NCBI RefSeq assembly: GCF_038592985.1
Contig: NZ_CP151951.1
Location: 1,045,001 to 1,109,000, forward strand
Length of the DNA: 64,000 nt
Origin: Paenibacillus sp. FSL R10-2782
GTDB taxonomy: Bacteria > Bacillota > Bacilli > Paenibacillales > Paenibacillaceae
Direction of reading: 5' to 3'
A model generated the notes under the pieces. That model had not been told where the DNA came from. It saw only the letters and a program-made list of their open reading frames with translations, and searched no databases. Below, in pieces: positions 8,345-17,280 of this stretch. Made by a program: the position numbers and the translations under genes. The number at the start of each line of letters is the position of its first letter. Positions within the stretch are counted from its first letter, which is position 1.

Positions 8345-8590
8345 ATGATGACACCCATTAAGGTAAAAGACGTTAAGGATATTGAAAAAATCAATCAAAT
8401 CGTTTCGAATTATACCTATGATATTTGGATTCATGGCAAAAGCGGCATGGCAGATGCCAAATCCATTTTAGGCATGTATGTGTTAAAGCTGGATGAACCG
8501 CTGACTCTGGTGGTACCTGACACCGTCAATCCCAAAAAGCTGTTTAAGGAGCTGGAAGAATTTATTCATTTTCCTGCTCAAGAAGGATAA
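8345..8590 (+). CDS. HPr-family protein without the catalytic histidine (Crh-like)
   Basis: This 81-aa protein starts at ATG 8345 (AGGGGAG upstream). The segment GMADAKSILGMYVLKLDEP aligns with NLKSIMGVMSL of HPr, so Ser40 occupies the regulatory Ser46 position. The loop that should carry His15 (GxHARPA) reads YTYDIWIHGKS, with no His in the active-site context. Such a protein cannot relay PTS phosphate but could be a substrate of HPr kinase and a CcpA cofactor, like Crh of Bacillus. That role is inference from the retained Ser. A terminator follows. Confidence 0.75.
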   Translation: MMTPIKVKDVKDIEKINQIVSNYTYDIWIHGKSGMADAKSILGMYVLKLDEPLTLVVPDTVNPKKLFKELEEFIHFPAQEG

Positions 8591-8640
8591 CAGACACGTA
8601 AACACCTGTAGATGCTGCATGCTCTAACTAAAAATAATGC

Positions 8641-8683
8641 AAAGAAGCCATGGAATCCTTAGATTCCACGGCTTCTTTTTTAA
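8641..8683. terminator. Bidirectional terminator between convergent genes
   Basis: AAAGAAGCC-TGGAATC pairs with GATTCCA-GGCTTCTTT, followed by TTT. It serves the HPr-like gene (plus) and the formate/nitrite channel (minus), whose stop codon overlaps its edge. Confidence 0.9.
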
Positions 8684-9468
8684 TGCTCCTCCTCGTCCAA
8701 AAACGGGAGATTCACCGAATAGTACATCACACCCATCAGCAGCACGCCGCCAACCAGATTCCCAAGCGTAACCGGAACAAGGTTATGAATCACGCCAGCA
8801 ACAGAGACCGTACCCGGATGATCCAGCACGAGCGCAATGGCGAAAGTACACATATTAGCCACACTATGCTCATATCCCGAAATGAAAAAGCAAAATACGA
8901 ACAGCATCATGGCAAACATCTTCGCGCCGTTCTCCTTCATGAACATCGGTACAAAGAAGGCAAGGCAGACCAGCCAGTTACACAAAATAGCTCGGAAGAA
9001 CAGCTGCATTGTGGGCGCTTCCATCTTATGCTCCACCACGTTCAGCAAAAAACTGTTCACATTGGAGGACTCAAACAGCCCAGTTAAGAAAATAAGGAGT
9101 GCGAACACCCCGGCACCCAGCAAATTACCGCCATAGCTGGCAGCCCACAGCCGAAGCACCTGTCCCCAGCGGAGCTTTTTACGGAGCGCAGCATAGGTGT
9201 AATAAAAGGTGTTGCCTGTAAACAAATCCCCGCCGCCGTAAGCGATCAGAATGATGGCCGCCCCGAACGTGAGCGCTGCCATAGGATAAGTGAATGGAGA
9301 ATGCTCCATGTAAAAAAAGTTGCCCGTCTTGAAGGCCACAATAACGCCGAACCCGATGAACATACTCGCCAGCATGGAACGAGCCAAATACCGGAGTAGG
9401 CTTTGCTTGTAAATTTTGTACTTCTTCATGGCTAGCTGTTCGACATTGCGTAAGCCTTCCGTCTCCAT
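8680..9468 (-). CDS. Formate/nitrite transporter (FNT) family channel
   Basis: About 262 aa with six hydrophobic segments, matching FocA/NirC/YrhG proteins, which form pentameric channels for formate, nitrite or hydrosulfide. Visible family features are the re-entrant-loop residues in YGGGDLFTGNTFYYTYAAL, GANLLGAG-type glycine helices (SYGGNLLGAGVFALL), and the second loop near SGYEHSVANMCTFAIAL. AGGAGG lies 12 bp before ATG 9468 and 6 bp before an in-frame TTG at 9474, so a slightly longer N-terminus is possible. The transported anion cannot be told from sequence. The HAD gene is upstream on the same strand. Confidence 0.88.
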   Translation of the reverse strand: METEGLRNVEQLAMKKYKIYKQSLLRYLARSMLASMFIGFGVIVAFKTGNFFYMEHSPFTYPMAALTFGAAIILIAYGGGDLFTGNTFYYTYAALRKKLRWGQVLRLWAASYGGNLLGAGVFALLIFLTGLFESSNVNSFLLNVVEHKMEAPTMQLFFRAILCNWLVCLAFFVPMFMKENGAKMFAMMLFVFCFFISGYEHSVANMCTFAIALVLDHPGTVSVAGVIHNLVPVTLGNLVGGVLLMGVMYYSVNLPFLDEEEH

Positions 9469-9563
9469 ATTCAACGACAACCTCCTATTTTCTCGAATGT
9501 AAGTCTTTAAACAGATCTTATTTTTCTCTAGACATTGCCCAGTCAGTCAGCATTCCTGTTCGC

Positions 9564-10343
9564 TTATAACAAACCAAGCTTTTGCAGCCCGTACAAAATG
9601 CCGTCTTCATCTGCGCGTTTTGTGACCATTTTAGCTGCGGCTTTGGCTTCATCACAACCGTTACCCATTGCGACACTATGATGTACAGCCCTCAGCATTT
9701 CCACATCGTTCAAACCGTCGCCAAAAGCGTATTGATTTTCATCGGCAATGCCCAGTCTGGACGTAATTTCGCGGATGCCGATTGCTTTGGAGCCAGCGTG
9801 AGGAACAACGTCCACAGAACTCGGATGCCAGCGTACAAAGTCAAAAGCTTTGAATACCGCTTCATAGAAGGGCTCTTCTTCTACCGTACACATCAACAGC
9901 GTCTGATAAATATCTCTTCCCTGAAAATAAAGCGGATCGTACCCAACCGAAATCTTGGCCTTCAATGTCTGGACCGACTTCTCTACAAGCTCATCGTTAG
10001 GGATGTTGGCTTTCATGTTCATATGATCCATATATACGAGAGCATGATTATGAGTAAGGGCCAGATCAGTCATGGATTGCAAAGCTTCTCTGTTCAGCGG
10101 ATTTGTAGCAACGACTTCCCCGCGAAGCACGACATATTGCCCATTAAAGCTGACGTAAGAATCAATTTCAAGCTGCTCACGGATTTCCTTGAACATAAAA
10201 GGCGCGCGTCCTGTGGCAATGGCTACCTCATGACCTTGCTCTCTCAAAGCAAAGACGGCCTTCTCAGCCGTTAGTGGCATTTTTTTGTCATCGTCCAGTA
10301 ATGTACCGTCGATATCGAAAAAGATAATTTTTTTGTCTGACAT
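9564..10343 (-). CDS. HAD-superfamily Cof-type phosphatase
   Basis: This 259-aa protein carries all four HAD motifs: FFDIDGTLLDDD (nucleophile Asp), AIATGRAPFM (motif II), the conserved Lys in GSKAIGI, and FGDGLNDVEMLR (motif IV). A C2-type cap lies between motifs II and III, as in the Cof/YwpJ subfamily that dephosphorylates sugar phosphates or flavin/PLP intermediates. ATG 10343 is preferred because AGGTG lies before it; the frame runs on to a TTG at 10364 with no ribosome site. It is divergent from the WXG gene. Confidence 0.9.
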   Translation of the reverse strand: MSDKKIIFFDIDGTLLDDDKKMPLTAEKAVFALREQGHEVAIATGRAPFMFKEIREQLEIDSYVSFNGQYVVLRGEVVATNPLNREALQSMTDLALTHNHALVYMDHMNMKANIPNDELVEKSVQTLKAKISVGYDPLYFQGRDIYQTLLMCTVEEEPFYEAVFKAFDFVRWHPSSVDVVPHAGSKAIGIREITSRLGIADENQYAFGDGLNDVEMLRAVHHSVAMGNGCDEAKAAAKMVTKRADEDGILYGLQKLGLL

Positions 10344-10532
10344 GTTCTTACACCTGACTTTCAATAATGTATTGTCGAAATGAACTCATATGAATTCATT
10401 ATATCAAAGGAACTGCTTCTGAATACACAAATACGTATAAATCCTCATGAATGTCTGACTTCTATAGCTTACAATATGAAATAAGGATTACTGTAAAATA
10501 TAATGCCTATCTCCTATTTTCATAGACGGGAT

Positions 10533-11558
10533 GTGATCATCATAAATAAAATCCAAGTCTCACCGGAGCAACTGGATCACGTGGCCTCCCAATTTGCCAA
10601 TGCCCACGGAACACTGTATAACCAGTTAAATGGCCTGGATAACACAATGAACAACCTTCACAGCCAGTGGGACGGTATGGAGAGAAATCGTTTTTATAAC
10701 GACTATCGGACGGCTAAATATACGCTTTCTTCTGTGTTAAACAAGGTTCAATCCATTGAAATTGAGCTGAAAAGCATTGCTTCGAAGTTTAGAAGTACGG
10801 ATGACAACCCGCGTGGCTTCTGGACTGCATTAGCGGCGGCTATGAGCGCTAGTGCAGCGTCGGCGGGCGTTGGAGAAGCCGGGAAACAAGCTGGAGATGC
10901 CTCCGAGCCTCCTAAAAACATAGATGACTGGGATCGGGCAGACGCCGATAAATACCATCAATATGAGAAATTAATGAAAGATGCCGAGGCGATTGGAGAC
11001 AAGCAGGTTATGCAGAAAATCCACGACCAGATGAACGTCCTACGGCTGCAATATGAGGACTCGGTGACCCGTACAGATTACAATACAGGAGAAACGTCCA
11101 AGATCACATCCGATTCTCTCGTCGCCGTCACCGAACTGACAGGTAAGGATGGCACGAAAACGGATATATCTATAGATAAAAAAGGAAACATTGTCAGCTA
11201 CGAGCAAAATAATGACAAATACGATTACTGGGCCCAAGAGCATACCCAATCGGCTGGAGAGCACGCTCTGGGTAAAACGGCCCAGACCGTCACCGGGTAC
11301 GGCATAGGTCTTATATTGTCGCGCGGAACTGGTGTTGGTGGAGCAGGTTCAGGTGCAGCCTCCGGCTGGGGAGAACATGTCGTCGGCATCGGTGGCGGCA
11401 TGATCAGTGACAAGGTGCTATTCTCTGTACCAGATGAAGGCGAAACCCGCACCATGATTTACCGAACCGACAAGGAAACCGGACATATCGAAAACATGAT
11501 TATCGTCACCAAGGGTGAAAATGAAATGGAGTACCGCTACTGGGAGGACTATAACTAG
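10533..11558 (+). CDS. Long WXG100-type protein, possible type VII secretion substrate
   Basis: GTG 10533 is favoured (341 aa). The upstream in-frame ATG 10503 overlaps a TATAAT at 10499-10504 that is probably the promoter -10, and WXG100 proteins usually begin right before IxVxPEQL. Residues 7-100 form the helical hairpin with SQWDGMERNRF (Trp46). An Ala/Gly linker, a charged helical middle (about 130-185), a beta-rich repeat-like part (SLVAVTELTGKDGTKTDIS) and a Gly-rich hydrophobic stretch (TGYGIGLILSRGTG) follow. The C-terminal domain is not one I recognise. No EssC, other ESX gene or obvious immunity gene is adjacent. Confidence 0.72.
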   Translation: MIIINKIQVSPEQLDHVASQFANAHGTLYNQLNGLDNTMNNLHSQWDGMERNRFYNDYRTAKYTLSSVLNKVQSIEIELKSIASKFRSTDDNPRGFWTALAAAMSASAASAGVGEAGKQAGDASEPPKNIDDWDRADADKYHQYEKLMKDAEAIGDKQVMQKIHDQMNVLRLQYEDSVTRTDYNTGETSKITSDSLVAVTELTGKDGTKTDISIDKKGNIVSYEQNNDKYDYWAQEHTQSAGEHALGKTAQTVTGYGIGLILSRGTGVGGAGSGAASGWGEHVVGIGGGMISDKVLFSVPDEGETRTMIYRTDKETGHIENMIIVTKGENEMEYRYWEDYN

Positions 11559-11611
11559 AGGCGGTCATGATCTGAAAACGATCATACTCAATGCGAATAG
11601 GAGTATCTATA

Positions 11612-11697
11612 AAATCTACAGTCTATTTTCTGGAACAGGTGAGCGGCAGTTGGAAACTGTAAAACTCGCTAGCTGGAGAAGTCTGTAGATTTTTTTG
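11612..11697 (+). terminator. Long hairpin with T-tract after the WXG100 gene
   Basis: AAATCTACAGTCT near 11613 can pair with AGTCTGTAGATTT ending at 11693, enclosing about 55 nt that can fold further, and a run of T follows. It probably ends the WXG transcript. The unusually long loop could also be a structured RNA. Confidence 0.5.
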
Positions 11698-11705
11698 TTT
11701 CTTAT

Positions 11706-11752
11706 AAAAAAAGCGCAGTGACTTCCGCTGAATTGGAAGGCTGCGCCTTTTT
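11706..11752. terminator. Bidirectional terminator
   Basis: AAAAAAGCGCAG with TTCC and GGAA inside pairs with CTGCGCCTTTTT. It lies 15 bp past the stop of the minus-strand gene and also backs up the WXG terminator. Confidence 0.8.
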
Positions 11753-11767
11753 ATTGCTACTTAATAT

Positions 11768-13201
11768 TTACTGAGCTTCCCCATTCAAATAACGATAAAA
11801 GGGAGCATCCACCCAGAAGTGGTAGCTTTCCACCTCTACACCTGGCTTGATTTTACGTAACCCATCGCCAATGGAGGAAGCTTTGTCCGTCAGTGAAAAG
11901 GACTGGGCGTAATAGCGCCCCGCGCTGACCCGATTGTTCGCAATCTCCGTGTAGGCTGAGCCGGGGGAGGATAGGGAGTAATAGAGCGGCTGCCACCAGG
12001 ACTGAGCGATCAGGCCGGCTTGATCTTTGCTGTTCTTTTTGGCGTATTGGTTGATGATGGCGTCAAAACGGTTCTTCTGCCCGATCGTCGCAAATTCGAG
12101 GGCAAGGTCATATTCCTTGGAGTAGGCGATATAGTTGCCGTTATGGATTTGCACGACTTTATAGTCTTCGGTCTGGACAGGCTGTCCCCATTCTTTCAAA
12201 TATACGAAAGCCGAAGTTTTCGGTTCTAGCTGTACTTTGGCTTGAATGCCCTCGCTGCGAAGCAGCCCAATCAGTTGGATCGCGTGCTTGAGATCGCTGT
12301 GTCCGTAAGTAAGGGACAGCTTCGGATCAAAATGGGCATCATAGCGGCTGTCCTTGATGTTGTAGCCTGTGAACAGATTTTGCTGAAGTCCTTCGTCAAA
12401 CAGGGCTTGCAGCTCCGGGGATTGGACGAGTATCTGTGTATCGTAGGCCTGATGGGTTTTAGCAAAAATGTCGTCGTCCTGTACTTGGCCTACGCTATTT
12501 TTGTATTCGCCGTGGAATGCCAGCACACGGCTTAATACCTCGGCGGTGAATGACGCATCGGCTTGGCCTTCCGGCTGGAAGGAGGACAGCTCGCTTTGAG
12601 GCAGCAGCCCTGTATCTATAGCGACTGCCAGTTCCTGGGAGGTCGCTGATTGGGTCTCAGCAGTTCCAGCCAATGTACGAATACCCGATTTAGTCAGTAC
12701 GGCCTGCGCCTTATCCGCAGGATATGTAGCAGCCAACTCAGTCAATCCGGCGGCTTTTACAGCTATACGGATCGTGTCGTTTTGTGTCAGAGGAACGGAC
12801 GGTTTTACGTCAGTGTTATCCAGAATATCTTCTGCATACAGTACTGCCGCTTGGGCATATAACGGATTATTTGACTCTAAGCCTGTAAAGGCGGTGTTTT
12901 TGTCCCCAGAAGCGGTACTTGAGCTGTTCAGATGCAACACGGTGGCAAGCGCGGCGATATATTCCCCTCTTGTCGGGGATGAGGATAACTGGATGTTAAA
13001 ACGGTCCTTTAGATAGGTGAGCTGGTTATCCGAATCAGTAATATTGCTTGAACCGAGGATGCTTATTTGTTGGACGATCGGGGCTGCCGCGGGTGCGGCA
13101 TAGGAATCAATAGGGCTGGAAAAGGCAGCGATGAATAGGGCGGCGGATAGGGGAATCATTTTCCAAGAGGATGGTCTTAGGTTAGCAAAAGGTGCGGTCA
13201 T
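11768..13201 (-). CDS. Secreted protein with SLH-like repeats, function unknown
   Basis: This 477-aa protein has a signal peptide (MIPLSAALFIAAFSS, cleavage near SYAAP) and a clear AGGAGG 9 bp before ATG 13201. Residues about 60-230 look like degenerate S-layer-homology units (LKDRFNIQLSSSPTRGEYIAALATVL; YAEDILDNTDVKPSVPLTQ), which usually bind cell-wall polymers. The C-terminal 250 residues are soluble, with an FDPKLSLTYGHSDLKHAIQLI motif and Trp/Tyr-rich stretches (SWWQPLYYSL). I recognise no enzyme motif. It is probably an envelope-associated protein, transcribed alone on the minus strand. Confidence 0.65.
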   Translation of the reverse strand: MTAPFANLRPSSWKMIPLSAALFIAAFSSPIDSYAAPAAAPIVQQISILGSSNITDSDNQLTYLKDRFNIQLSSSPTRGEYIAALATVLHLNSSSTASGDKNTAFTGLESNNPLYAQAAVLYAEDILDNTDVKPSVPLTQNDTIRIAVKAAGLTELAATYPADKAQAVLTKSGIRTLAGTAETQSATSQELAVAIDTGLLPQSELSSFQPEGQADASFTAEVLSRVLAFHGEYKNSVGQVQDDDIFAKTHQAYDTQILVQSPELQALFDEGLQQNLFTGYNIKDSRYDAHFDPKLSLTYGHSDLKHAIQLIGLLRSEGIQAKVQLEPKTSAFVYLKEWGQPVQTEDYKVVQIHNGNYIAYSKEYDLALEFATIGQKNRFDAIINQYAKKNSKDQAGLIAQSWWQPLYYSLSSPGSAYTEIANNRVSAGRYYAQSFSLTDKASSIGDGLRKIKPGVEVESYHFWVDAPFYRYLNGEAQ

Positions 13202-13579
13202 GTGAAATTTCCTCCTAAATAGGCTATACTATTTTATATTATTCCTAGCGAAATACTTGTAATTTGATAGAATAATAGCTTGTTCCTCTTAAACTGTCAA
13301 TCCATCTAGAAGAATAGGGTGGTATTTAGCCTCATAATCCATATGGTTATACCTGCGTGCTATCTACGGACTTGCAATTAGGGTACCAAATGATAGATGA
13401 TGGAAGAGGGCCTTTCCGTAGAGAATAGGGCTAAAGATGGAGAGGATACCTATAAAAAATAGATCAGATTTACCGTATTTTTGTATATAATTGTAGAAAA
13501 AGATCGTAATTCAGGTTATAGTAAAGGAAGAAATTAACTAGGATGCGTTTCACCCAAATACGATTTTGTGGAGGGCAAC
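13202..13579. other. Divergent intergenic region upstream of the ter locus
   Basis: This gap of 378 bp holds the promoters of the minus-strand SLH-like gene and of terB. A TATAAT at 13486-13491 is the best -10 for the ter locus; no good sigma-A -35 lies 17 bp before it, so an alternative sigma factor or an activator is possible. I see no coding sequence. Confidence 0.5.
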
Positions 13580-14026
13580 ATGAGTACATTTAAAAATTGG
13601 CTGAACACAACTAAAAAGGGTCTTGGAGACCAGGTAAAGAAGTTTAAAAATAAAGATTTCATGGAAGCTGTTGTTGCGGGTTGTGCGCTGGTAGCCTTTG
13701 CTGACGGTAACATTAGTCCGGAAGAGAAAGCAAAAATGGCCGGATACATAAATCTCAGTGAAGAATTGAAAGTGTTTGATATGGGAGAGGTCATTAGCCG
13801 TTTCAATCACTATGTAGCGAACTTTGAGTTTTCGCCTGAAATCGGCAAACAGGAAGCGCTGAAATCGGTTGGCAAATTGAAAGGCAAGCCTGAAGTGGGC
13901 CGACTCGTCGTTGGTGTATGTAGTGCCATTGGTGCTGCCGACGGTGACTTTGATGCTGATGAACAACGAGTTGTCGCTGAAATTTGCGGTGCGCTGGGCT
14001 TGAATCCGTCTGAATTTAGTCTGTAA
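13580..14026 (+). CDS. terB: TerB-family tellurite-resistance protein
   Basis: This 148-aa helical protein has TerB metal-site motifs: ALVAFADGNISPEEK with the DGxISxxE loop in the first half and SAIGAADGDFDADEQ in the second. TerB binds metal and in other systems associates with membrane-bound TerC. GTG 13568 is in frame, but GGAGGG just before ATG 13580 decides the start. The first TerD gene begins 29 bp after the stop, so it heads the ter locus. Confidence 0.92.
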   Translation: MSTFKNWLNTTKKGLGDQVKKFKNKDFMEAVVAGCALVAFADGNISPEEKAKMAGYINLSEELKVFDMGEVISRFNHYVANFEFSPEIGKQEALKSVGKLKGKPEVGRLVVGVCSAIGAADGDFDADEQRVVAEICGALGLNPSEFSL

Positions 14027-14054
14027 ATTTTACGGAAGGGAGGTGTGTTAATCA

Positions 14055-14648
14055 GTGGCTGTAATTAATCTGGTTAAGGGCCAGAAAATTGATTTGACCA
14101 AAGGAAACGCAGGTCTGACCAAAGTTATTGCTGGATTGGGATGGGACCCGGTGCAGTCCAAAGGATTTTTTGGCTTCAAGAAGCAACCGAATATTGATTG
14201 TGATGCTTCTGCCATTATGCTGGACGCAAACGGAAAACTGACCCAATCGGATAACGTAGTATGCTTCCACAATAAAAAAAGCCCATGTGGGTCCATCGTA
14301 CATTCCGGTGATAATTTGACCGGACAAGGTGACGGTGATGATGAACAAATTGTGATTGACTTGGCACGTATTCCTGCCAGTGTCCACAAAGTGCTTGTTG
14401 TTGTAAATATATATGATTGCGTAAACCGGAAACAGGATTTTGGCATGATCGAGAAAGCGTATATCCGCATTCTGGACGGTGCTAATTCCAAGGAACTGGT
14501 CACGTTTAATTTATCTGATAATTATGAAGGGCTGACTGCATTGGTTTGTGGAGAACTCTATCGTCATAACGACGAATGGAAGTTTGCTGCCATCGGTGAA
14601 GGCACGAATGCCGTACATATTGATGTGCTGGCTCAGCGCTACATGTAA
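14055..14648 (+). CDS. TerD-family stress protein, divergent copy
   Basis: This 197-aa protein has the TerD opening ([18 protein letters not shown]) and the calcium loop in modified form ([20 protein letters not shown]). It ends CGELYRHNDEWKFAAIGEG. It departs from its two neighbours at residues 31-50, where WDPVQSKGFFGFKK replaces the [13 protein letters not shown] loop, and it has extra Cys residues (IDCDASAIM, CFHNKKSPCGS). The same SKGFF insertion recurs in the C-terminal half of the TerD-TerA fusion, so this copy may be intermediate between TerD and TerA. The start is GTG after GGGAGGTG. Confidence 0.9.
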   Translation: MAVINLVKGQKIDLTKGNAGLTKVIAGLGWDPVQSKGFFGFKKQPNIDCDASAIMLDANGKLTQSDNVVCFHNKKSPCGSIVHSGDNLTGQGDGDDEQIVIDLARIPASVHKVLVVVNIYDCVNRKQDFGMIEKAYIRILDGANSKELVTFNLSDNYEGLTALVCGELYRHNDEWKFAAIGEGTNAVHIDVLAQRYM

Positions 14649-14696
14649 TTTTATTTTACCAATACCAAACTTAATTATGGAAAAGGGGTTCTTATC

Positions 14697-15272
14697 ATGG
14701 CAATTAACTTATCCAAAGGTCAAAAGATCGATTTGACGAAAACAAATCCGGGCTTGTCCAAAATCACGGTCGGCTTGGGTTGGGACACGAACAAATACGA
14801 TGGCGGCAAAGATTTTGACCTGGACGTATCTGTATTTTTGGCTAATGCAGAAGGTAAAGTAGAATCGGATAAGAACTTCGTCTTTTTCAATAACCCGCAA
14901 AATGAAAACGGCTCTGTCGTTCATACTGGGGATAACCGCACAGGCGAAGGCGACGGAGATGACGAGCAAATCAAAATTGATTTGGGCAGCGTGCCAGCTA
15001 ACGTAGAAAAGATCGCTTTTACAATTACAATCTATGAAGCACAGGAACGCAGCCAAAACTTTGGGCAAGTGTCCCGTGCCTATGCACGTATCGTAAATGA
15101 AGCGAACAATGAGGAATTGATCCGCTTTGATCTGGGAGAAGATTTCTCAATCGAAACGGGCGTTGTTGTAGGCGAATTGTATCGTCATAGTGGTGAGTGG
15201 AAGTTCAATGCCATTGGTAGTGGCTACCAGGATGGTCTTGCAGGGTTGACTCGCGATTACGGCTTGGCGTAA
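14697..15272 (+). CDS. terD: TerD-family calcium-binding stress protein
   Basis: This 191-aa canonical TerD has [31 protein letters not shown], and the Asp-rich calcium loop [20 protein letters not shown]. It ends in [19 protein letters not shown]. TerD proteins are beta-sandwich proteins whose acidic loop binds two calcium ions; they act in resistance to tellurite and other stresses. It lies 48 bp after the preceding gene with AAAAGGGG before ATG. Its closest relative in the window is the next gene, which suggests recent tandem duplication. Confidence 0.95.
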   Translation: MAINLSKGQKIDLTKTNPGLSKITVGLGWDTNKYDGGKDFDLDVSVFLANAEGKVESDKNFVFFNNPQNENGSVVHTGDNRTGEGDGDDEQIKIDLGSVPANVEKIAFTITIYEAQERSQNFGQVSRAYARIVNEANNEELIRFDLGEDFSIETGVVVGELYRHSGEWKFNAIGSGYQDGLAGLTRDYGLA

Positions 15273-15305
15273 CTAAAATCTGTACAAAGAAAGCAGGTAT
15301 ACAGT

Positions 15306-15887
15306 ATGACCATTAGTCTTTCCAAAGGACAACGTATTGATCTGACGAAAACCAATCCCGGCTTGACCCGTGTTGTCGTAGGTCTTGGATGGGATACGAA
15401 TAAATACAGCGGTGGCGCGGATTTTGACCTGGATGCTTCGGCTTTCCTGCTGTATGAAGATGGCAAAGCCAAAGCTGCGGATGATTTTGTATTTTACAAC
15501 AATCCAACCGGCGGAGCAGGCTCTGTAACCCATACAGGCGATAACCGCACAGGTGAGGGCGATGGGGATGACGAGCAAATCATCGTTGATTTTGCGAAAA
15601 TTCCTGCGAACATCCACCGTATCGGAATCACGGTTACCATTTATGATTACGAGGCCCGTGCGCAAAACTTTGGACAAGTGTCCAATGCTTTCGTACGTGT
15701 GGTAGATGCAGCGACGGATCGTGAAGTGCTGCGCTACGATTTGGGAGAGGATTTCTCCACCGAAACGGCCGTGGTATTCTGTGAATTTTACCGTCAGAAT
15801 GCAGACTGGAAATTCCAGGCAATCGGTAGTGGCTTTGCTGGTGGATTGGGTGCGCTTGCTAAAAACTATGGCTTGGACGCTCAATAA
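15306..15887 (+). CDS. terD: TerD-family calcium-binding stress protein
   Basis: This 193-aa TerD parallels the previous gene: [32 protein letters not shown], a complete calcium loop ([17 protein letters not shown]), and EFYRQNADWKFQAIGSG at the end. The C-terminal change of GELYRH to CEFYRQ marks it as a diverged paralogue. It begins 33 bp after the previous stop. A terminator-like hairpin follows before the TerD-TerA fusion, so expression of downstream genes may be attenuated here. Confidence 0.95.
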   Translation: MTISLSKGQRIDLTKTNPGLTRVVVGLGWDTNKYSGGADFDLDASAFLLYEDGKAKAADDFVFYNNPTGGAGSVTHTGDNRTGEGDGDDEQIIVDFAKIPANIHRIGITVTIYDYEARAQNFGQVSNAFVRVVDAATDREVLRYDLGEDFSTETAVVFCEFYRQNADWKFQAIGSGFAGGLGALAKNYGLDAQ

Positions 15888-15896
15888 TATCCACTT

Positions 15897-15929
15897 GGGG
15901 TGGTGTCCATAGGGCGCTACCCTTTTTTT
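15897..15929 (+). terminator. Internal terminator/attenuator in the ter locus
   Basis: GGGTGGTGTCC pairs with GGGCGCTACCC around a tiny loop, and TTTTTTT follows. It lies between two same-strand ter genes with no evident new promoter after it, so partial readthrough is likely. Confidence 0.7.
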
Positions 15930-15988
15930 AAGCCATTGAAATTGGCGTGCGCTGACACATGACAAACGGACAGAAAGGTGACACAATC

Positions 15989-17254
15989 ATGGCTGTTAAC
16001 GTAGTAAAGGGACAGAAGGCGGATTTGACGAAAACGAATCCGGGTCTGACCCAGGTCAACGTAGGGATCGGCTGGGAGGCCCCAGCGACACTGGAACTGG
16101 ATACTTCGGCATTTTTGTTAGGCTCTGGAGGAAAAGTGTCAGGCGATGAGGATTTGATCTTTTACAACAATCCGACCACGCCCTTCATCACGTATTCAGA
16201 TGGACAACAGACTGGTGACAAAAAGCAATTCGCACTTGATCTGACGCGGATTCCTGCCAACATTGAGAAGATTGCGTTCACGCTGACGATTTATGATGCG
16301 GATCAGAAACGGCAAAATTTTGGACAGGTTCAAGGCGGATTCATTCGTTTTGCTCATCCGGTTAGCGGAGAGGTTTTGCGGTTTAATTTGGACAGCGGAT
16401 TTACAGTGGAAACGGCCATTGTCATTGGTGAACTGTATCGTCATAACGGGGAATGGAAATTCAACGCGATTGGCGCGGGCTTTTCCGGTGGATTGGATGC
16501 GTTGTGCGTCAATTTCGGGATTGAAGTGGAAAATAATCCGGCTCCGCCGCCGCCAGTGCCTACACCACCTCCAACTCCTCAGCCAGCACCAACACCGCCG
16601 CCAGCACCTCCTGCTCCGAAGCCAGAGCCATCTGCAACACCGGTGAATCTGAATCTGCGCAAAATTGAGCTGAAGAAGAAGGGCGACACCATCAATCTCA
16701 AAAAAGGCTCAGGTGGATTAGGGGAACTCCTGATCAATCTGAACTGGAATCAGGTGCAGCAGAGCAAGGGCTTTTTCAGTCGTGGCTCCAAGGGTGTCGA
16801 TCTGGATCTGGGTTGCTTGTATGAGATGAAGGACGGAGATAAAGGTGTGGTTCAGGCGCTGGGTGAAGCTTTTGGCTCGCTGAATCGCTTCCCATACATT
16901 GCTTTGGACGGCGACGACCGGACAGGTTCTGTAAAAACAGGGGAGAATCTCCGCATTAACGGCGCTAAAATTTCTGAAATCAAGCGGATTTTGGTGTTTA
17001 CCTTTATCTATGAAGGGGTTACGAACTGGTCGCAGGCGGACGGGGTGGTCACGTTGCATCAGAAGGACGGACCGGACATTGTTGTTCACCTGAACGAACA
17101 TGACAACCGCAAGGGAATGTGTGCGATTGCCATGCTCCAAAATGTGAACGATGAAACGTTCAGCATTGAAAGACTCGTGCAGTTCTATGGCGGTCATCGT
17201 GAGTTGGATCGTGCACATAACTGGGGCATGCGCTGGTCACAGGGTAGCAAATAA
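15989..17254 (+). CDS. TerD-TerA fusion protein
   Basis: ATG 15989 follows AAAGGTG, giving 421 aa. Residues 1-185 are a TerD domain ([17 protein letters not shown] ... [19 protein letters not shown]). Its calcium loop is gone: YSDGQQTGDKKQFALDL stands where [14 protein letters not shown] is expected. A Pro-rich linker (about 190-220) joins a TerA-like domain containing KKKGDTINLKKGSGGLGE, the SKGFF insertion, VDLDLGCLYE and ALDGDDRTG. The fusion, with one apparently calcium-free domain and one with possible acidic ligands, suggests a scaffold role. That is inference. Confidence 0.85.
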   Translation: MAVNVVKGQKADLTKTNPGLTQVNVGIGWEAPATLELDTSAFLLGSGGKVSGDEDLIFYNNPTTPFITYSDGQQTGDKKQFALDLTRIPANIEKIAFTLTIYDADQKRQNFGQVQGGFIRFAHPVSGEVLRFNLDSGFTVETAIVIGELYRHNGEWKFNAIGAGFSGGLDALCVNFGIEVENNPAPPPPVPTPPPTPQPAPTPPPAPPAPKPEPSATPVNLNLRKIELKKKGDTINLKKGSGGLGELLINLNWNQVQQSKGFFSRGSKGVDLDLGCLYEMKDGDKGVVQALGEAFGSLNRFPYIALDGDDRTGSVKTGENLRINGAKISEIKRILVFTFIYEGVTNWSQADGVVTLHQKDGPDIVVHLNEHDNRKGMCAIAMLQNVNDETFSIERLVQFYGGHRELDRAHNWGMRWSQGSK

Positions 17255-17280
17255 ACTGAATTATCGGAGGCACTCTTTTC

